Shown piece after piece: positions 5,477-5,514 of a DNA stretch of 5,514 nucleotides. Within the stretch, counting starts at the first letter, position 1. Each line of letters begins with the position of its first letter. The notes below the pieces were generated by a model that worked only from the letters and a program-made list of their open reading frames with translations, was not told the DNA's origin and made no database searches. Position numbers and translations under genes: made by a program. Source of the stretch: Frankiales bacterium (GTDB lineage: Bacteria; Actinomycetota; Actinomycetes; Mycobacteriales; Jatrophihabitantaceae); contig JAOPUY010000310.1 of assembly GCA_025963265.1 (NCBI GenBank), forward strand, positions 1-5,514, written 5' to 3'.

Positions 5477-5514
5477 CCCTTCGAAAGATCGCGACGATTC
5501 TCGCGGTCTTATTC
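5473..5514 (+). CDS. N-terminus of a membrane or secreted protein (3' end outside window)
   Basis: Only 14 codons are present: VTLRKIATILAVLF, with the initiator GTG read as Met. The pattern of a short basic start (R4, K5) followed by an unbroken hydrophobic run (IATILAVLF) is that of a signal peptide or an N-terminal membrane anchor. The start is supported by GAGGAG at a 5-nt spacing. It follows the zinc-ribbon gene in the same direction after 189 bp, a gap that contains the leader hairpins, so it probably has its own control region. I cannot name the family from so few residues. Small actinobacterial membrane proteins of unknown function often begin this way. A TTA leucine codon is present at 5509-5511. 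Confidence 0.6.
   Translation, partial: MTLRKIATILAVLF

Overview
The window reads as chromosomal DNA from a high-GC actinobacterium. Codon third positions are strongly G/C. The gene families (FHA-containing type VII secretion ATPase, WXG100 protein, SUFU-domain protein, actinobacterial-type CorA, and a zinc-ribbon protein I recognise as DUF6758) are typical of Streptomyces and of Frankia/Nakamurella-like or related lineages. TTA leucine codons occur in four of the six main genes, which argues against a typical Streptomyces. Genus cannot be fixed from this sequence. I see no rRNA, tRNA, CRISPR, insertion sequence or prophage signature.

Layout. Positions 1-2196 (minus strand) hold the N-terminal 732 codons of an EccC/EssC-like ATPase, cut by the left edge. 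It has a ubiquitin-like or degenerate FHA N-terminus, a canonical FHA domain, two membrane helices, a degenerate nucleotide-binding-like domain and the start of the first FtsK/SpoIIIE ATPase domain. It is divergent from a 98-aa WXG100 protein (2377-2673, plus). The 180-bp gap between them carries two DnaA-box-like nonamers facing apart, which can equally be read as an imperfect inverted repeat. Next come a SUFU-domain protein (2761-3339, plus) that may be leaderless, a compact hairpin, and a convergent CorA-family Mg2+ channel (3407-4525, minus). A short divergent gap leads to the DUF6758-like zinc-ribbon protein (4633-5283, plus). The last 230 bp hold a leader region with two competing hairpins, a possible 24-codon ORF that ends in a 4-bp GTGA overlap, and the first 14 codons of a membrane or secreted protein.

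How the genes relate. The ATPase and the WXG100 protein form a type VII secretion pair: EccC/EssC ATPases recognise and drive export of WXG100 substrates, and the ATPase's FHA domain suggests input from Ser/Thr kinases. The right-hand genes (SUFU, CorA, DUF6758) look like a core chromosomal block with no obvious role in secretion. The most unusual signals are the paired DnaA-box-like elements in the secretion promoter region, the shared-strand hairpins plus overlapping mini-ORF at the right edge, and a Tyr-to-Glu change next to the GMN filter of CorA. I do not see proof of a new defence or mobile system.
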